In this document: positions 52,597 through 60,718 of the stretch, piece by piece
How positions within the stretch are numbered: position 1 is the first letter of the stretch
Layout: each line of letters starts with the position of its first letter
NCBI GenBank assembly: GCA_024640765.1
Contig: JAHEEK010000014.1
Span: 1 to 64,000 of the forward strand
DNA from: Nereida sp024640765
GTDB taxonomy: Bacteria; Pseudomonadota; Alphaproteobacteria; Rhodobacterales; Rhodobacteraceae
DNA length: 64,000 bases
Reading direction: 5' to 3'
Translations under genes and position numbers: made by a program
Notes under the pieces: generated by a model
Told to the model about the DNA's origin: nothing
Databases searched by the model: none
The model's input: the letters and a program-made list of their open reading frames with translations, nothing else

Positions 52597-53177
52597 ACGA
52601 ATTTCTATTTGTGCTAATCGGTGTCGTCATCACACTGATCTGTGTGCTGCTCTATGTCCGTTTCTGTACTTTCCGTGCGCAAAAGCCGGCGGAATATGAT
52701 GGGCTTGGTCCGATTATGGACATCAAGGATCATCTAAACGGTAAGATTGCCTGCGAGGGTGTGATTTATGGTCCTTTGGGGCGTGTGAGTAGCCGTTTTG
52801 TCGCCGAGTTTGAGGCGGAGTGGAAGGGCGACAGCGGCGTGATGCGCGAGGTCTTTCACTACGATAGCGGCAGCGTTCAGCACCGCGAGTGGCGCTTGCA
52901 GCTTGACGAAGGTGGCGTCGTGCGTGCGGATGCGGATGATTTGGTGGGATGCGGTAGTGGCCAGCAGCGTGGTAACGCCCTGCTGTTGAACTACACGATT
53001 AAGCTGACCCCAGAGGCGGGTGGTCATGCGCTTGATGTGACAGACTGGATGTATTTGATGCAGAACGGGACCATTATTAATCGATCACAGTTTCGCAAGT
53101 TTGGTATCAAGGTGGCAGAATTAGTCGCTACGATGCGGCCAATTGAAGTTGATGCGGTGCGCAAGCGGGTTGCTTGA
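52593..53177 (+). CDS. DUF3833 family membrane-anchored protein (RpoE-operon gene 4)
   Basis: 194 residues. An N-terminal helix (FLFVLIGVVITLICVLLYVRF) acts as an anchor or uncleaved signal; the rest is a beta-rich lipocalin-like domain with FKD-type LNGKIACEGVIYGPLGRVSSRFVAEFEAEW, YDSGSVQHREWRLQLDEGG and VTDWMYLMQNGTIINRSQFRKFGIKVAEL, typical of DUF3833. Function unknown. It overlaps gene 3 by 4 bp. Confidence 0.87.
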   Translation: MNEFLFVLIGVVITLICVLLYVRFCTFRAQKPAEYDGLGPIMDIKDHLNGKIACEGVIYGPLGRVSSRFVAEFEAEWKGDSGVMREVFHYDSGSVQHREWRLQLDEGGVVRADADDLVGCGSGQQRGNALLLNYTIKLTPEAGGHALDVTDWMYLMQNGTIINRSQFRKFGIKVAELVATMRPIEVDAVRKRVA

Positions 53178-53195
53178 AATTATAAGGAGTGTGGC

Positions 53196-53930
53196 GTGAC
53201 AAAGCAGTGGGCGGGTAAACGGTATTGGCTGGTTGGCGCATCTGTGGGCCTCGGTGAGGCGGTTGCCCAGATGATAAGCGCCGCAGGTGGTGAGGTGATC
53301 CTGTCGGCCCGTTCCGAAGATGATTTGAAGCGAGTTGTAGACACCCTTCCCGGAGAAGCATCCTATGTCACCTGCGATGTCAGTAGCCTCAAAAGCGTAG
53401 AAGAAGCGTACGCTCAAGTCGGTGAAATTGACGGTGTGGTGTTTCTGGCCGGTGTGTACTGGCCCATGAAAGCCGATGCCGTTGATGCCGCTCAGTTAGA
53501 GCAAATGGTCGACATTAACTTTACGGGTGCTGCGCGTGTGTTGGGGGCCATTTTACCAGACTTTGTGAAACGTGACGCGGGGCATATCGTGCTGACTGGC
53601 TCACTTTCAGGGTTCCGCGGTTTGCCGGGTGCGGTCGGTTATGGGGCGTCCAAAGCGGGCGTGATGTACCTTGGTGAAAGCCTTTATGCGGATCTGCGCA
53701 AAACAGGTGTTGAGGTTCAGCTAATTAACCCCGGTTTCATCAAAACGAGGCTGACGGATAAGAACGATTTTAACATGCCGTTCATCCAAACCCCTGAAGA
53801 GGCAGCGCGTGATTTCTGGGAGCATATGAACTCGACCGCGTTCAAAAAATCCTTCCCGCGCGCATTTTCACTGATGTTCCGTGCAAGCCAGTTTTTGCCC
53901 GACTGGCTATACTATCGCATTTTCGCGTAG
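53196..53930 (+). CDS. Short-chain dehydrogenase/reductase (RpoE-operon gene 5)
   Basis: 244 residues, classical SDR fold. The cofactor motif is YWLVGASVGLGEAVAQMI, the strand-4 LAGVY is in place, and the catalytic Ser and Tyr/Lys are in LTGSLSGFRGLPGAVGYGASKAG. The substrate is unknown. The GTG start has AAGGAG 6 bases before it. The stop lies inside the 3' end of the convergent saccharopine-dehydrogenase-like gene. Confidence 0.9.
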   Translation: MTKQWAGKRYWLVGASVGLGEAVAQMISAAGGEVILSARSEDDLKRVVDTLPGEASYVTCDVSSLKSVEEAYAQVGEIDGVVFLAGVYWPMKADAVDAAQLEQMVDINFTGAARVLGAILPDFVKRDAGHIVLTGSLSGFRGLPGAVGYGASKAGVMYLGESLYADLRKTGVEVQLINPGFIKTRLTDKNDFNMPFIQTPEEAARDFWEHMNSTAFKKSFPRAFSLMFRASQFLPDWLYYRIFA

Positions 53931-54968
53931 GGCATTTTGAAAACAGTCACGGGCGCGGCCCCATGTGCCGTTGGTGTCATCCTTTAGCTGAAGAAGTGTC
54001 GGCAGCAGTTGTGCTGCAAAGTCTTCAGAACTTTCGGCCGGCAACATCGACGGCAAGTTATCAATCGCAGTGACATCCAGAACCGATTCATTTGAAATAC
54101 GCTTTGCGGGCGTTTCCCAACTTGTTGCGGCGGAATAGATCGGGATCGGGTTGTAAGGGCTATCTGGGTCGCAAGCGATATCGCTTATCACAGATAGCGT
54201 CCGCTCTGCCCCGACGGCGTCAGGCCCCACAAAAAGTGGTGTTTGTGGGCTGGCCAAGATGCAGTTCATAAATAAGTTGTGCGTCAGAATTTCTGGGAAC
54301 GGGCCGCCATGTGCGGTCTCGTCCTTGTCCCACTTCGTTGGCGTTATACCCAGTGCCTCACACAGATCTGCTGCACCGGTACCGACACGGCCAAGTGCCC
54401 CAATGATCAACGCGGTAGGGCGCTTGGCGCTGCATTGGGTCAGTTGCTCTTCAAGTTCACCGCGTAGATCAGCCGCGCTGTCATAAGCAGATACCGCCCC
54501 CGCAATTTCACCCCGTTGTTGCGCTGCCCAACAAAGCAGTGCCATCGCGGCACCGGTGTATCCGGCCCAATAGCCAAAAGCGGCTACGCGGCGTCCGCGG
54601 GTATCGGTCAAATATTCCAAGTCCGAAAGCTCGCCACCACCCTTTGCAAAACGCGCGAGTAGTTTTGGTCCTGCGTCCTGGCCTTTGTAGGCATGTCCAA
54701 ACATGATGTGACGGTGCGGCAGGGCGCTGCCATCGTCGGGCAGTTCTTTGAGGCCGAAAATGATTGCGTCTTTCGGCGCGTCTGGCCAGCTGTGGGCTGC
54801 TACAATCTGGCAATCTACTTTTGCGTATTCGTCTATTGGGATAGCGCGCGCATCGCTTTGCTCAACAGTGACCGACATACCCGCTTCTATGAGGCGCTTA
54901 GCACCTTCGGGCGTCAGGCCAACACGGCGTTCAAAACTGCGGCTCTCGGCCCGTACCCAAAGATGCAT
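53907..54968 (-). CDS. Saccharopine dehydrogenase (lysine-forming, LYS1-like) family protein
   Basis: 353 residues of the alanine-dehydrogenase/LYS1 group. The N-terminal domain begins MHLWVRAESRSFERRVGLTPEGAKRLIEAGMSVTVEQ, and FGLKELPDDGSALPHRHIMFGHAYKGQ follows; the NAD-binding domain has PTALIIGALGRVGTGAADLCEALG. It would interconvert saccharopine and lysine + 2-oxoglutarate, suggesting a saccharopine route for lysine degradation rather than synthesis, because dapB and a DapC-like enzyme are present. It overlaps the convergent SDR by 24 bp. Confidence 0.85.
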   Translation of the reverse strand: MHLWVRAESRSFERRVGLTPEGAKRLIEAGMSVTVEQSDARAIPIDEYAKVDCQIVAAHSWPDAPKDAIIFGLKELPDDGSALPHRHIMFGHAYKGQDAGPKLLARFAKGGGELSDLEYLTDTRGRRVAAFGYWAGYTGAAMALLCWAAQQRGEIAGAVSAYDSAADLRGELEEQLTQCSAKRPTALIIGALGRVGTGAADLCEALGITPTKWDKDETAHGGPFPEILTHNLFMNCILASPQTPLFVGPDAVGAERTLSVISDIACDPDSPYNPIPIYSAATSWETPAKRISNESVLDVTAIDNLPSMLPAESSEDFAAQLLPTLLQLKDDTNGTWGRARDCFQNALRENAIV

Positions 54969-54983
54969 AACGCTTACCCCAGC

Positions 54984-55661
54984 CTATACCATTGTCTTTT
55001 TGTCAGTGCGGTCCGCACGGTCCAGATGCGGCGTTGAGCCATACATCGTCATATGCAGATCAGACGCGCCATTCATTGTGCGGTAGTCAAACCCATGCAG
55101 CGATGTATGCGCCACGTTTAGAAACATTTTTGCCTTCTGGGTTGTCTCAAGCCCAAGAGCCAAAGCTGTTAGCGACGCGATGACGCCTGTTGAGCTAACC
55201 AATAAAACCCGCCCTTCGATCAATGATGCGTCCCTTACTGCGTCAAAAATACGGGTGCGAAAACCGGCATAACTTTCTACGTGCGGGGGTGTTTCCTCAG
55301 CGGCCCAATGGCTAAGGATTTGCGGCACATGTGCTGCAAAAGTCTCGGCGCTATCGGGAAAAGGGACACCGTGCATATCAGTCAGCGAGTCCGACAGCGC
55401 GAAGTAATCTAGCTCATTCAGGCGCGCGTCAGTGGTGTGTGGAATTGCGGGGCCGCCAAGTCCCGCCAAAATACCCTCAGCCGTCTCGCGCTGCCTGCGC
55501 AGACTGCCGCTGATGATGTGTGTATAGGGCTGCGCGTCTTGCAAATACTCACCTAACCATCGGGCCTGCACATGTCCCAATTCGGATAGTTTGTCGTATT
55601 CCAGCTCTGACTTAGCACCAGAATTCGCCTGCCCGTGGCGTGTTATTGTCACTTCACCCAT
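54984..55661 (-). CDS. Histidine phosphatase (phosphoglycerate mutase-like) family protein
   Basis: 225 residues. The catalytic phospho-His lies in the RHGQANSG motif (TITRHGQANSGAKSE). IISGSLRRQRETAEGILAGLG matches the second conserved region, and the later VLLVSSTGVIASLTALAL takes the place of the second histidine block (normally VSHG), with Ser-Thr instead of Ser-His. The loss of that histidine may change activity. The ATG at 55659-55661 gives the normal length. Substrate unknown. Confidence 0.85.
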   Translation of the reverse strand: MGEVTITRHGQANSGAKSELEYDKLSELGHVQARWLGEYLQDAQPYTHIISGSLRRQRETAEGILAGLGGPAIPHTTDARLNELDYFALSDSLTDMHGVPFPDSAETFAAHVPQILSHWAAEETPPHVESYAGFRTRIFDAVRDASLIEGRVLLVSSTGVIASLTALALGLETTQKAKMFLNVAHTSLHGFDYRTMNGASDLHMTMYGSTPHLDRADRTDKKTMV

Positions 55662-55798
55662 CGTCGTCTCCTGTTTCCTATGGTGCGTAGCCTGCCTTGC
55701 GGCGTGGCGCAAACGGTTGGTGGCGTGTCGTGCTTGCTGTGGGCGGGTTATTTTGAATCGCCTAGTTTAAGTTAAATTCAAATCGGGAAGTTTGCGTC

Positions 55799-58567
55799 AT
55801 GTCTGATAAAATCACCTTTACCTTGGACGGCCAGACCGTTGAGGCTGATGCTGGCATGACCATCTGGGAGGTCGCGAATGGCCGTGGTCTAGTCATTCCA
55901 CACCTTTGTCACAAACCCGCGCCAGGATACCGCCCCGATGGGAACTGCCGTGCGTGTATGGTCGAGATCGAAGGCGAGCGGACGCTTGCTGCTTCGTGCA
56001 TTCGAGAGCCCGCCGATGGTATGGTGGTGAACACGGAAACCGCACGTGCCAAAAATGCGCGCAAGATGGTGGTTGAGATGCTGTTGGCGGACCAGCCCGA
56101 GCGTGACGCAGCCCACGATAAATCCAGCCACCTGTGGAATATGGCCGATCTGAACGGTGTCGCTGAAAGCCGCCTGCCCACGTTGGAAGCAGATCGTATT
56201 CCACTGCTCGACAACAGCCACGTTGCCATGTCCGTTAACCTTGATGCTTGTATTCAATGCGGTCTGTGCGTGCGCGCGTGCCGCGAAGTTCAGGTCAATG
56301 ATGTGATCGGCATGGCCGGACGTGGCCATGACGCCTACCCAACGTTCGATATGGCTGACCCAATGGGCGACAGCACCTGTGTGGCCTGTGGTGAATGCGT
56401 CCAAGCCTGCCCCACGGGTGCCCTCATGCCCTCGACTGTCGTTGATGAGCAGCAAGTTGGGGATAGCGCTGATTTTGACAAAGAAGTCGAAAGCATTTGC
56501 CCCTTTTGCGGTGTTGGTTGTCAGATCAGCCTGAAGATTAAAGACAATAAGGTGAAATTCGTTGAGGGCATCAATGGTCCCGCAAACGAGGGCCGCTTGT
56601 GCGTGAAAGGGCGTTTTGGCTTTGATTATATTCACCACGATCACCGCCTGACCAAACCGCTTATCCGCCGTGATGATGCGCCTGCAAAAGGTCTGAATGT
56701 TGATCCCGCAAACTGGGGCGACGTGTTCCGCGAAGCAACATGGGGCGAGGCGCTTGATTTTGCCGCTGGTGGTCTGAAGGGCCGTGGCCGTGAGGTTGCG
56801 GGTTTCGGTTCAGCAAAATGCACCAACGAAGAAGCATACCTGTTTCAAAAGATGATCCGCCAAGGATTTGGACACAACAACGTCGACCACTGCACGCGCC
56901 TTTGCCACGCATCCTCTGTGGCGGCACTGATGGAAAACGTTGGCTCAGCGGCTGTGACAGCCACTTTTAACGAGATTGAGAACGCGGATGTAGCAATTGT
57001 GATCGGTGCTAACCCGATTGAGAACCATCCGGTTGCTGCGACGTATTTCAAACAATTCACCAAGCGTGGTGGCAAGCTGATTGTGATGGATCCACGCGGC
57101 CAAGCATTGAAGCGTTTCGCCAGCCATATGCTGCAATTCCGGCCCGGTGCTGACGTGTCGATGCTGAACGCGATTATGCATACGATCGTCGAAGAAAAGC
57201 TTTATGATCAGCAATATATTGAAGCCTACACCGAAAACTGGGAAGCCGAAAAAGCCCATCTGAAAGACTTCACACCCGAAAAGATGAACGAAATTTGCGG
57301 CATTGAGCCAGAAGTTCTGCGCGACGTTGCGCGTACTTTTGCGGGCGCCAAAGCAGGTATGATTTTCTGGGGTATGGGCGTCAGCCAGCACATTCACGGA
57401 ACGGATAATTCGCGCTGTTTGATCTCGCTCGCGTTGATGACGGGGCAGGTGGGCCGCCCTGGCGCGGGCTTGCACCCCCTACGCGGGCAAAACAACGTAC
57501 AAGGTGCATCCGATGCGGGCCTTATCCCGATGTTTTTGCCGGATTATCAATCTGTCACGGACGATGGTGTGCGGTCTGCATTTAATGATGTCTGGGGTTC
57601 TGGTGATTTCAGCAATGAAAAAGGCCTTACGGTTACCGAGATCATGGATGCAGTGCACACGGATGACATCAAGGCGATGTATATTTTGGGTGAAAACCCC
57701 GCCATGTCAGACCCCGACGTAGATCATGCACGTGCCGCGCTGGCCAAGCTGGACCACCTTGTGGTGCAGGATATCTTTATCACTGAGACTGCAAACTACG
57801 CTGATGTAATTCTGCCGGCTTCTGCGTTTGCGGAAAAGTCCGGCACCGTCACAAATACCAACCGCCAAGTTCAAATGGGACGTCCGGCTGTTTCGCCCCC
57901 CGGTGAGGCGCGTGAAGACTGGTGGATAGAAGTTGAGTTGGCGAAACGCCTTGGGCTTGGCTGGACCTATACGCACCCAAGCGAAGTTTTTGCCGAAATG
58001 AAGCTGAACATGAAATCGTTGAGCAACATCACGTGGGATCGCCTTGAAGGTGAAAACGCGGTGACGTACCCATCGCTTTCGCCCACGGACCCGGGCCAGC
58101 CGATTGTGTTTGGCGATGGTTTCCCCCGCCAAGATGGACGCGCGAAGTTCACACCTGCAAGCGTTATTGCACCTGATGATACGCCCGATGATGAGTACCC
58201 GATGATCCTTACAACAGGCCGTCAGCTTGAGCATTGGCACACAGGATCAATGACTCGCCGCGCCACAGTTTTGGACGCGGTAGAGCCTGAAGCAAACTGT
58301 TCGCTGCACCCGTCCACGTTGCGCAAGCTTGGGGTAGAACCTGGTGGAATGATCCGCCTGACGACTAAGCGTGGGTCTGTTTTGATCATGGCGCGCATGG
58401 ATCGTGCGGTGGCCCCTGATATGGTCTTCCTGCCGTTTGCGTATGTTGAGGCAGCCGCAAATATTTTGACCAACTCGGCAATTGATCCTTATGGCAAAAT
58501 TCCTGAGTTCAAGTTTTCGGCTGTACGGGTTGAGGCCGCGCACGAGCCACAAGTTGCCGCAGAATAA
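55799..58567 (+). CDS. Formate dehydrogenase alpha subunit (Mo/W-bis-MGD, Cys form), orphan
   Basis: 922 residues. An N-terminal ferredoxin-like region has [2Fe-2S] and [4Fe-4S] cysteines (HLCHKPAPGYRPDGNCRACMVEIEG; CIQCGLCVRACREVQ; CVACGECVQACPTGA), then the molybdopterin part begins with CPFCGVGCQ. The active-site pair is C369-H370 in CTRLCHASSV, the formate dehydrogenase pattern; the codon is TGC, so it is Cys, not selenocysteine. The Arg in LHPLRGQNNVQGASDAG is also kept. It oxidises formate to CO2. No beta, gamma or delta subunit or fdhD gene lies next to it, so partners must be elsewhere or a different electron acceptor is used. Confidence 0.9.
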   Translation: MSDKITFTLDGQTVEADAGMTIWEVANGRGLVIPHLCHKPAPGYRPDGNCRACMVEIEGERTLAASCIREPADGMVVNTETARAKNARKMVVEMLLADQPERDAAHDKSSHLWNMADLNGVAESRLPTLEADRIPLLDNSHVAMSVNLDACIQCGLCVRACREVQVNDVIGMAGRGHDAYPTFDMADPMGDSTCVACGECVQACPTGALMPSTVVDEQQVGDSADFDKEVESICPFCGVGCQISLKIKDNKVKFVEGINGPANEGRLCVKGRFGFDYIHHDHRLTKPLIRRDDAPAKGLNVDPANWGDVFREATWGEALDFAAGGLKGRGREVAGFGSAKCTNEEAYLFQKMIRQGFGHNNVDHCTRLCHASSVAALMENVGSAAVTATFNEIENADVAIVIGANPIENHPVAATYFKQFTKRGGKLIVMDPRGQALKRFASHMLQFRPGADVSMLNAIMHTIVEEKLYDQQYIEAYTENWEAEKAHLKDFTPEKMNEICGIEPEVLRDVARTFAGAKAGMIFWGMGVSQHIHGTDNSRCLISLALMTGQVGRPGAGLHPLRGQNNVQGASDAGLIPMFLPDYQSVTDDGVRSAFNDVWGSGDFSNEKGLTVTEIMDAVHTDDIKAMYILGENPAMSDPDVDHARAALAKLDHLVVQDIFITETANYADVILPASAFAEKSGTVTNTNRQVQMGRPAVSPPGEAREDWWIEVELAKRLGLGWTYTHPSEVFAEMKLNMKSLSNITWDRLEGENAVTYPSLSPTDPGQPIVFGDGFPRQDGRAKFTPASVIAPDDTPDDEYPMILTTGRQLEHWHTGSMTRRATVLDAVEPEANCSLHPSTLRKLGVEPGGMIRLTTKRGSVLIMARMDRAVAPDMVFLPFAYVEAAANILTNSAIDPYGKIPEFKFSAVRVEAAHEPQVAAE

Positions 58568-58685
58568 GATGCTCACAATTTAATTGATATGCCGCTCAAT
58601 CGTCATGATTGGGCGGCAATCTATGCAAAAGTAGCGTTTATTGCTATGCTCAAGCGTGTGTTGGTTGAGTGTGGCGTTATCAGTT

Positions 58686-59328
58686 ATGAAATACTTTTTG
58701 CAAAAAACAGTTTGGTTCCTGTGGGTTTTGGGCGTTGCGGTGTCGCTCGCGGGATATGCGCAGGCGTGTAGTACGCCTGCTTTGACCGGCGCACATAATG
58801 CCATGGTGCCCGCAAAATCACCTGATAGTGCGTTGTTTGACAGTGCGGTTCTGCGCTACGTCAACAAAGTGCGGTGCTCAAAAGGGTTGTCAGCGTTAAC
58901 TTCTGCCAGTGGTTTGGTGGATGTCGCTGAAGTGCATTCAAAATGGATGGCTAAGTTCCCAACAGCTCAATCACAAATCGCGTGTGTCAGGGATGAATAC
59001 GTTCAAAAAACGGCTCAAGGCATCTGGCGTGGGCAGTCGTGCCGGATCGGAAAATATTGGTGTTACCCATCGTTATCAGTTGGAAACAGCAGGTGTTTTC
59101 TGGACCCGCGATCTAAGCGCGTGTCGGTTCGAAGCTAAGGGGCGGACAATACCTGCGCATTCATGCAAAAGTTTGGCTAATCATATTGTGAACATGTGGA
59201 TGGCGTCATCGGGTCACCGCAAAAACATTCTTGCGCGAAAATCTAAGCTTATAGGGGCATCACTTGCCTTTGATGGTAAGTCGCCCAACTGTGGTCGCTA
59301 CTTTATTACGCAGAATTTTGCAGGTTAG
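58686..59328 (+). pseudogene. CAP/SCP-domain secreted protein, frameshifted at a CCC run
   Basis: From the ATG at 58686 the frame gives a signal peptide (MKYFLQKTVWFLWVLGVAVSLAGYAQA) and the first part of a CAP domain (VLRYVNKVRCSKGLSALT, EVHSKWMAKF), then diverges. Removing one C from the CCC run at 58958-58960 joins it to the downstream frame, which carries the rest of the domain (RVSGMNTFKKRLKASG, GSENIGVTHRYQ, HIVNMWMASSGHRKNIL, FITQNFAG) and stops at 59328; the repaired protein would have about 213 residues. CAP proteins are secreted, Cys-rich, function unclear. A base-calling error and a real mutation are both possible. Confidence 0.85.
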
Positions 59329-59362
59329 TCCGGCGGCCATTTCTAAGCCCGATGTGAGAAAC

Positions 59363-59397
59363 GAAAAAAGCCGCCCCAATTTAATGGAGCGGCTTTT
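59363..59397. terminator. Intrinsic terminator between the CAP-protein remnant and rpmJ
   Basis: The stem AAAAGCCGCcCCA / TGGaGCGGCTTTT with an ATTTAA loop sits between two convergent genes and is flanked by A and T runs, so it can act on both strands. Confidence 0.85.
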
Positions 59398-59418
59398 GAA
59401 TGTTCAATTGTCGAAGGC

Positions 59419-59544
59419 TTAGCCCTGACGTGCCTTGAAGCGAGGCTGTGTTTTGTTGATCACGTAAACGCGGCCTTTGCGGCGAACGATACGGCAGTCG
59501 CGGTGACGGTTCTTCAGCGACCGGAGCGAGTTCTTGACTTTCAT
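59419..59544 (-). CDS. rpmJ: 50S ribosomal protein L36
   Basis: 41 residues: MKVKNSLRSLKNRHRDCRIVRRKG then RVYVINKTQPRFKARQG. This is the longer form of L36 found in alphaproteobacteria, with only one of the four zinc-ligand cysteines (C17) left, so it probably does not bind zinc. GGAGACAG precedes the ATG at 59542-59544. It is too short to be found by ORF length alone; identification is by its sequence. Confidence 0.95.
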   Translation of the reverse strand: MKVKNSLRSLKNRHRDCRIVRRKGRVYVINKTQPRFKARQG

Positions 59545-59629
59545 AAGTCTGTCTCCTGTTTTTCCGGCGCGAGATCACGCCATTCAAGTTGCGTTTGCTT
59601 CAAAGGCTAATGCCAAGAAGCGGTTATCA

Positions 59630-59704
59630 TGGTGGGCACTACTGGGATCGAACCAGTGACCCCTTCGATGTCAACGAAGTGCTCTACCGCTGAGCTAAGC
59701 GCCC
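59630..59704 (-). tRNA. tRNA-Val (anticodon GAC)
   Basis: The minus strand folds as a 75-nt tRNA: acceptor GGGCGCU pairs with AGUGCCC (one G-U), the D arm is GCUC/GAGC, the anticodon arm CUUCG-UUGACAU-CGAAG contains the anticodon GAC, and the T loop GUUCGAUC is in place. The 3' CCA is encoded. It decodes GUC and GUU valine codons. Confidence 0.95.
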
Positions 59705-59857
59705 ATGAACCATTAACTTTGCGACCAGCCCAATTAAAAAGGACGCGGGTCGCGCCGCGTCAGGTGAGAGGTTGATTAGAAGGCTTCAGCTAAAAGATCA
59801 AGGGGGCTTTTGGAAACAAAGTGAAACAGTCTATGTTATGTTCAAACGGAGCCCGAA

Positions 59858-60718
59858 ATGCCGAAAGCAGTCTACTTTTTAGACCTCCCAGAGGTCCGAA
59901 ATACAAGCGTTGTCTTCGCCAGCCCCCACAGTGGGCGGGACTATTCACGCGCATTCATGCAGCGGACCGTTTTGGACGCACACACGATTCGGACATCTGA
60001 GGATGCATTCGTTGATCGCCTCTTTTCCAAGGCACCGGATTTGGGTGCGGTGTTTTTGCACGCTGGCGCGCCGCGTGCTTTTGTGGACCTGAACCGTGCT
60101 GCGGATGAAATGGATTGCGCAGTGGTCGAAGGTGCGCCGCGCATCGTGCACAACCCCCGAATTGCCTCGGGACTTGGAGTGATTCCCCGCGTTGTGGCCT
60201 CTGGTCGGGCAATCTACCGAGGCAAGCTCACACGGGCCGAGGCCGCACTTAGGGTTGATGAATATTGGCGGCCCTATCACGCGGCGTTGGCCAAAGAGAT
60301 GCGTGCCAACCATGCCCAGTTTGGCAGCGCTATTTTGATTGATTGTCACTCAATGCCCCATGAAGCGATTGAGGCGATCAAAACTCCTCAAGGACAGCGT
60401 CCGCAGATTGTGATTGGTGACCGGTTTGGGTCCTCTGCAAGCTCTGATATCGTTGATCGCGTAGAGGCTGCTTTTACACGTGTTGGCTTTGTCACGGCAC
60501 GCAACGCGCCGTTTGCAGGTGCCTATATAACCCAAGCTTACGGACGGCCATCACGCGGGATGCACGCAATCCAGATTGAGATTGATCGCTCGCTTTACAT
60601 GGATGAAGTGCTGATTGAACCAAACGCAGATTTTCAGGCGGTGCGCCGCAAGATCACAGCCGCGATGGCTGACATCGTTGAAATTGGCCAGTGCCAAGTG
60701 CCGCTCGCTGCTGAGTAG
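59858..60718 (+). CDS. N-formylglutamate amidohydrolase family protein
   Basis: 286 residues. Motifs typical of the HutG/FGase-like family: VVFASPHSGRDYSRAF near the N-terminus, VDLNRAADEMD, GLGVIPRVVASGRAIYRGKL, AILIDCHSMPH with metal-binding His/Asp, and the C-terminal RGMHAIQIEIDRSLYMDE. It hydrolyses N-formylglutamate at the end of the histidine-degradation route, though no other hut gene is close by. ATG at 59858 with ACGGAG 8 bases upstream. Its stop abuts the convergent dinB stop with no spacing. Confidence 0.9.
   Translation: MPKAVYFLDLPEVRNTSVVFASPHSGRDYSRAFMQRTVLDAHTIRTSEDAFVDRLFSKAPDLGAVFLHAGAPRAFVDLNRAADEMDCAVVEGAPRIVHNPRIASGLGVIPRVVASGRAIYRGKLTRAEAALRVDEYWRPYHAALAKEMRANHAQFGSAILIDCHSMPHEAIEAIKTPQGQRPQIVIGDRFGSSASSDIVDRVEAAFTRVGFVTARNAPFAGAYITQAYGRPSRGMHAIQIEIDRSLYMDEVLIEPNADFQAVRRKITAAMADIVEIGQCQVPLAAE

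Noticed and set aside
56903..56905. Possible selenocysteine codon in the formate dehydrogenase active site
   Set aside because: The codon is TGC (Cys), and there is no SECIS-like need; the enzyme is the Cys form.
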